The notes under the pieces are model-generated. The model was given only the letters and a program-made list of their open reading frames with translations. It did no database searches and had not been told where the DNA came from. Below, one piece after another: positions 21,319 through 22,138 of a stretch of DNA of 22,138 nt (position 1 is its first letter; the number at the start of each line of letters is the position of its first letter). Source of the DNA: Pseudomonadota bacterium. Its GTDB lineage: Bacteria; Pseudomonadota; Alphaproteobacteria; Rhizobiales; Rhizobiaceae. The translations under genes were made by a program, and so were the position numbers. Location: positions 1 through 22,138 of the forward strand of contig JAEXMK010000066.1 of NCBI GenBank assembly GCA_023444445.1. The letters run 5' to 3'.

Positions 21319-22138
21319 TTAACGCGTTGCAACCCCTTGCGATGTCTTACGGTTCGTCAGGTAAACTCCCGTGACCGCAAGAACCGTCCCCGCGATCATC
21401 GCGGGCGTCAGCGTCTCTCCAAACAGAAGTGCTGCCTCTAGCGCCGCAAGCGGTGGCACGAGATAGATCAGCGATGCGGCACGCGACACCTGTCCACGCC
21501 TGATCAGATAAAGAAGCAGCGCAACCGCGCCAATGGAAATGGCACCAACCGACCAGGCAAGCGTTGCGGCAAGACCGAGACTCCAGTCAACGTGGCCGTC
21601 CTCCAGTAGCAGGGCAAAGGGAACAGTCACCAGAAGCGCCCCGACATATTGCAGCGTGGCAATCGCCATGATGTTTCCGTCCTGCACATATTTCTTTTGA
21701 TAGAGGGTCGCGAAGGTGACCGATGTCATGCCGAGAACATTCACCGCCACGGCATAGAGTGGCACCGACAGGCCCGCAGTGCCGACGGCCATCACCTTCG
21801 GCAGCACGGCAATGGCGATGCCGGCAAAGCCGATGAGCAGGCCGGCGCGCTGCAGGGGCGAGATTTTTTCACCGATCATGAAACGGGCGGCGACCGCCGT
21901 CATCAGCGGCTGCAAACCGGCAATGATGCCGCCGATCGCCGCCGGCACCCCCTGCCCGATCGCCCACCAGATCATGCCGAGATAAAGACCGTGCAGGAAC
22001 ACGCCCGAGAAGATGGCCCGGAAAACATCGACACGCCTTTCCGGCCACTGGATGGAGGAAACGCGGCAGATCGCCCACAGCAACACCCCCGCCAGAAGAT
22101 AGCGAAGACACAGAAAGGTCAGCGGCCCGGTATAATAG
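21319..22138 (-). CDS. EamA/DMT-family transporter, 5' end beyond window
   Basis: Partial inner-membrane transporter; the frame stays open to the last base, reading YYTGPLTFLCLRYLLAGVLL at the edge, a sequence typical for the first helices of EamA proteins. About 272 residues are visible; perhaps 20-30 N-terminal residues are missing. The two EamA repeats are seen (first ending at LLIGFAGIAIAVLPKV, second ending at AMIAGTVLAVTGVYLTNRK). Substrate is unknown. It differs clearly from the DMT protein at 18924, for example in SLIYLVPPLAALEAALLFGE, so the two are not recent duplicates. Confidence 0.85.
   Translation of the reverse strand, partial: YYTGPLTFLCLRYLLAGVLLWAICRVSSIQWPERRVDVFRAIFSGVFLHGLYLGMIWWAIGQGVPAAIGGIIAGLQPLMTAVAARFMIGEKISPLQRAGLLIGFAGIAIAVLPKVMAVGTAGLSVPLYAVAVNVLGMTSVTFATLYQKKYVQDGNIMAIATLQYVGALLVTVPFALLLEDGHVDWSLGLAATLAWSVGAISIGAVALLLYLIRRGQVSRAASLIYLVPPLAALEAALLFGETLTPAMIAGTVLAVTGVYLTNRKTSQGVATR

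Noticed and set aside
18924..22138. Two EamA transporters as a recent duplication
   Set aside because: Their sequences differ throughout, beyond the shared family pattern.

Overview
The window looks like chromosomal DNA of an Agrobacterium/Rhizobium-group alphaproteobacterium. It is GC-rich, the protein families are typically rhizobial, and it carries rhizobial-style palindromic intergenic repeats near 21-140, 2942-3060 and 18833-18877. I saw no rRNA, tRNA, CRISPR array, insertion sequence or phage gene. All functional calls rest on reading motifs by eye; no database search was run.

Layout. Positions 1-3300 hold a mosaic repeat, a TauE/SafE-type permease, an AT-rich convergent gene for a secreted protein of unknown function, an FMN-dependent L-lactate/alpha-hydroxy-acid dehydrogenase, a second palindromic repeat and a probable 33-residue small protein. 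Positions 3377-4290 are a TetR repressor and an EmrE-type SMR efflux pump, overlapping by ATGA and served by a promoter that predicts a leaderless mRNA. Positions 4468-5763 encode a secreted D,D-carboxypeptidase with a C-terminal SPOR domain.

Positions 5767-10145, all on the minus strand, form the most interesting block. It is a uric-acid/ureide catabolic cluster: puuE (allantoinase), uraD (OHCU decarboxylase), allA (ureidoglycolate lyase), uraH (HIU hydrolase) and a metallophosphoesterase. A MntA/HepT toxin-antitoxin pair sits between uraD and allA. A YefM/YoeB toxin-antitoxin pair, with its own promoter and TGTACA-type operator, closes the cluster. The enzymes cover HIU to OHCU to allantoin to allantoate, and ureidoglycolate to glyoxylate plus urea. 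Urate oxidase and an allantoate amidohydrolase are not in the window.

Positions 10342-13126 hold a DUF1045 (2H-phosphoesterase-like) gene, a DAO-family FAD oxidoreductase and mnmD, a tRNA wobble-uridine methyltransferase gene. The last two are divergent and share a CATG in which their start codons overlap. Together they look like the separated halves of the bifunctional MnmC enzyme. Positions 13172-16849 encode a large soluble hybrid histidine kinase (about five PAS-like segments, HisKA, HATPase and two receiver domains). Positions 17327-18799 are a RhlE-type DEAD-box RNA helicase followed by a half-copy of the first repeat and an intrinsic terminator. The right end carries an EamA transporter, a DoxX membrane protein, an L,D-transpeptidase lipoprotein, and a second EamA transporter cut by the window edge.
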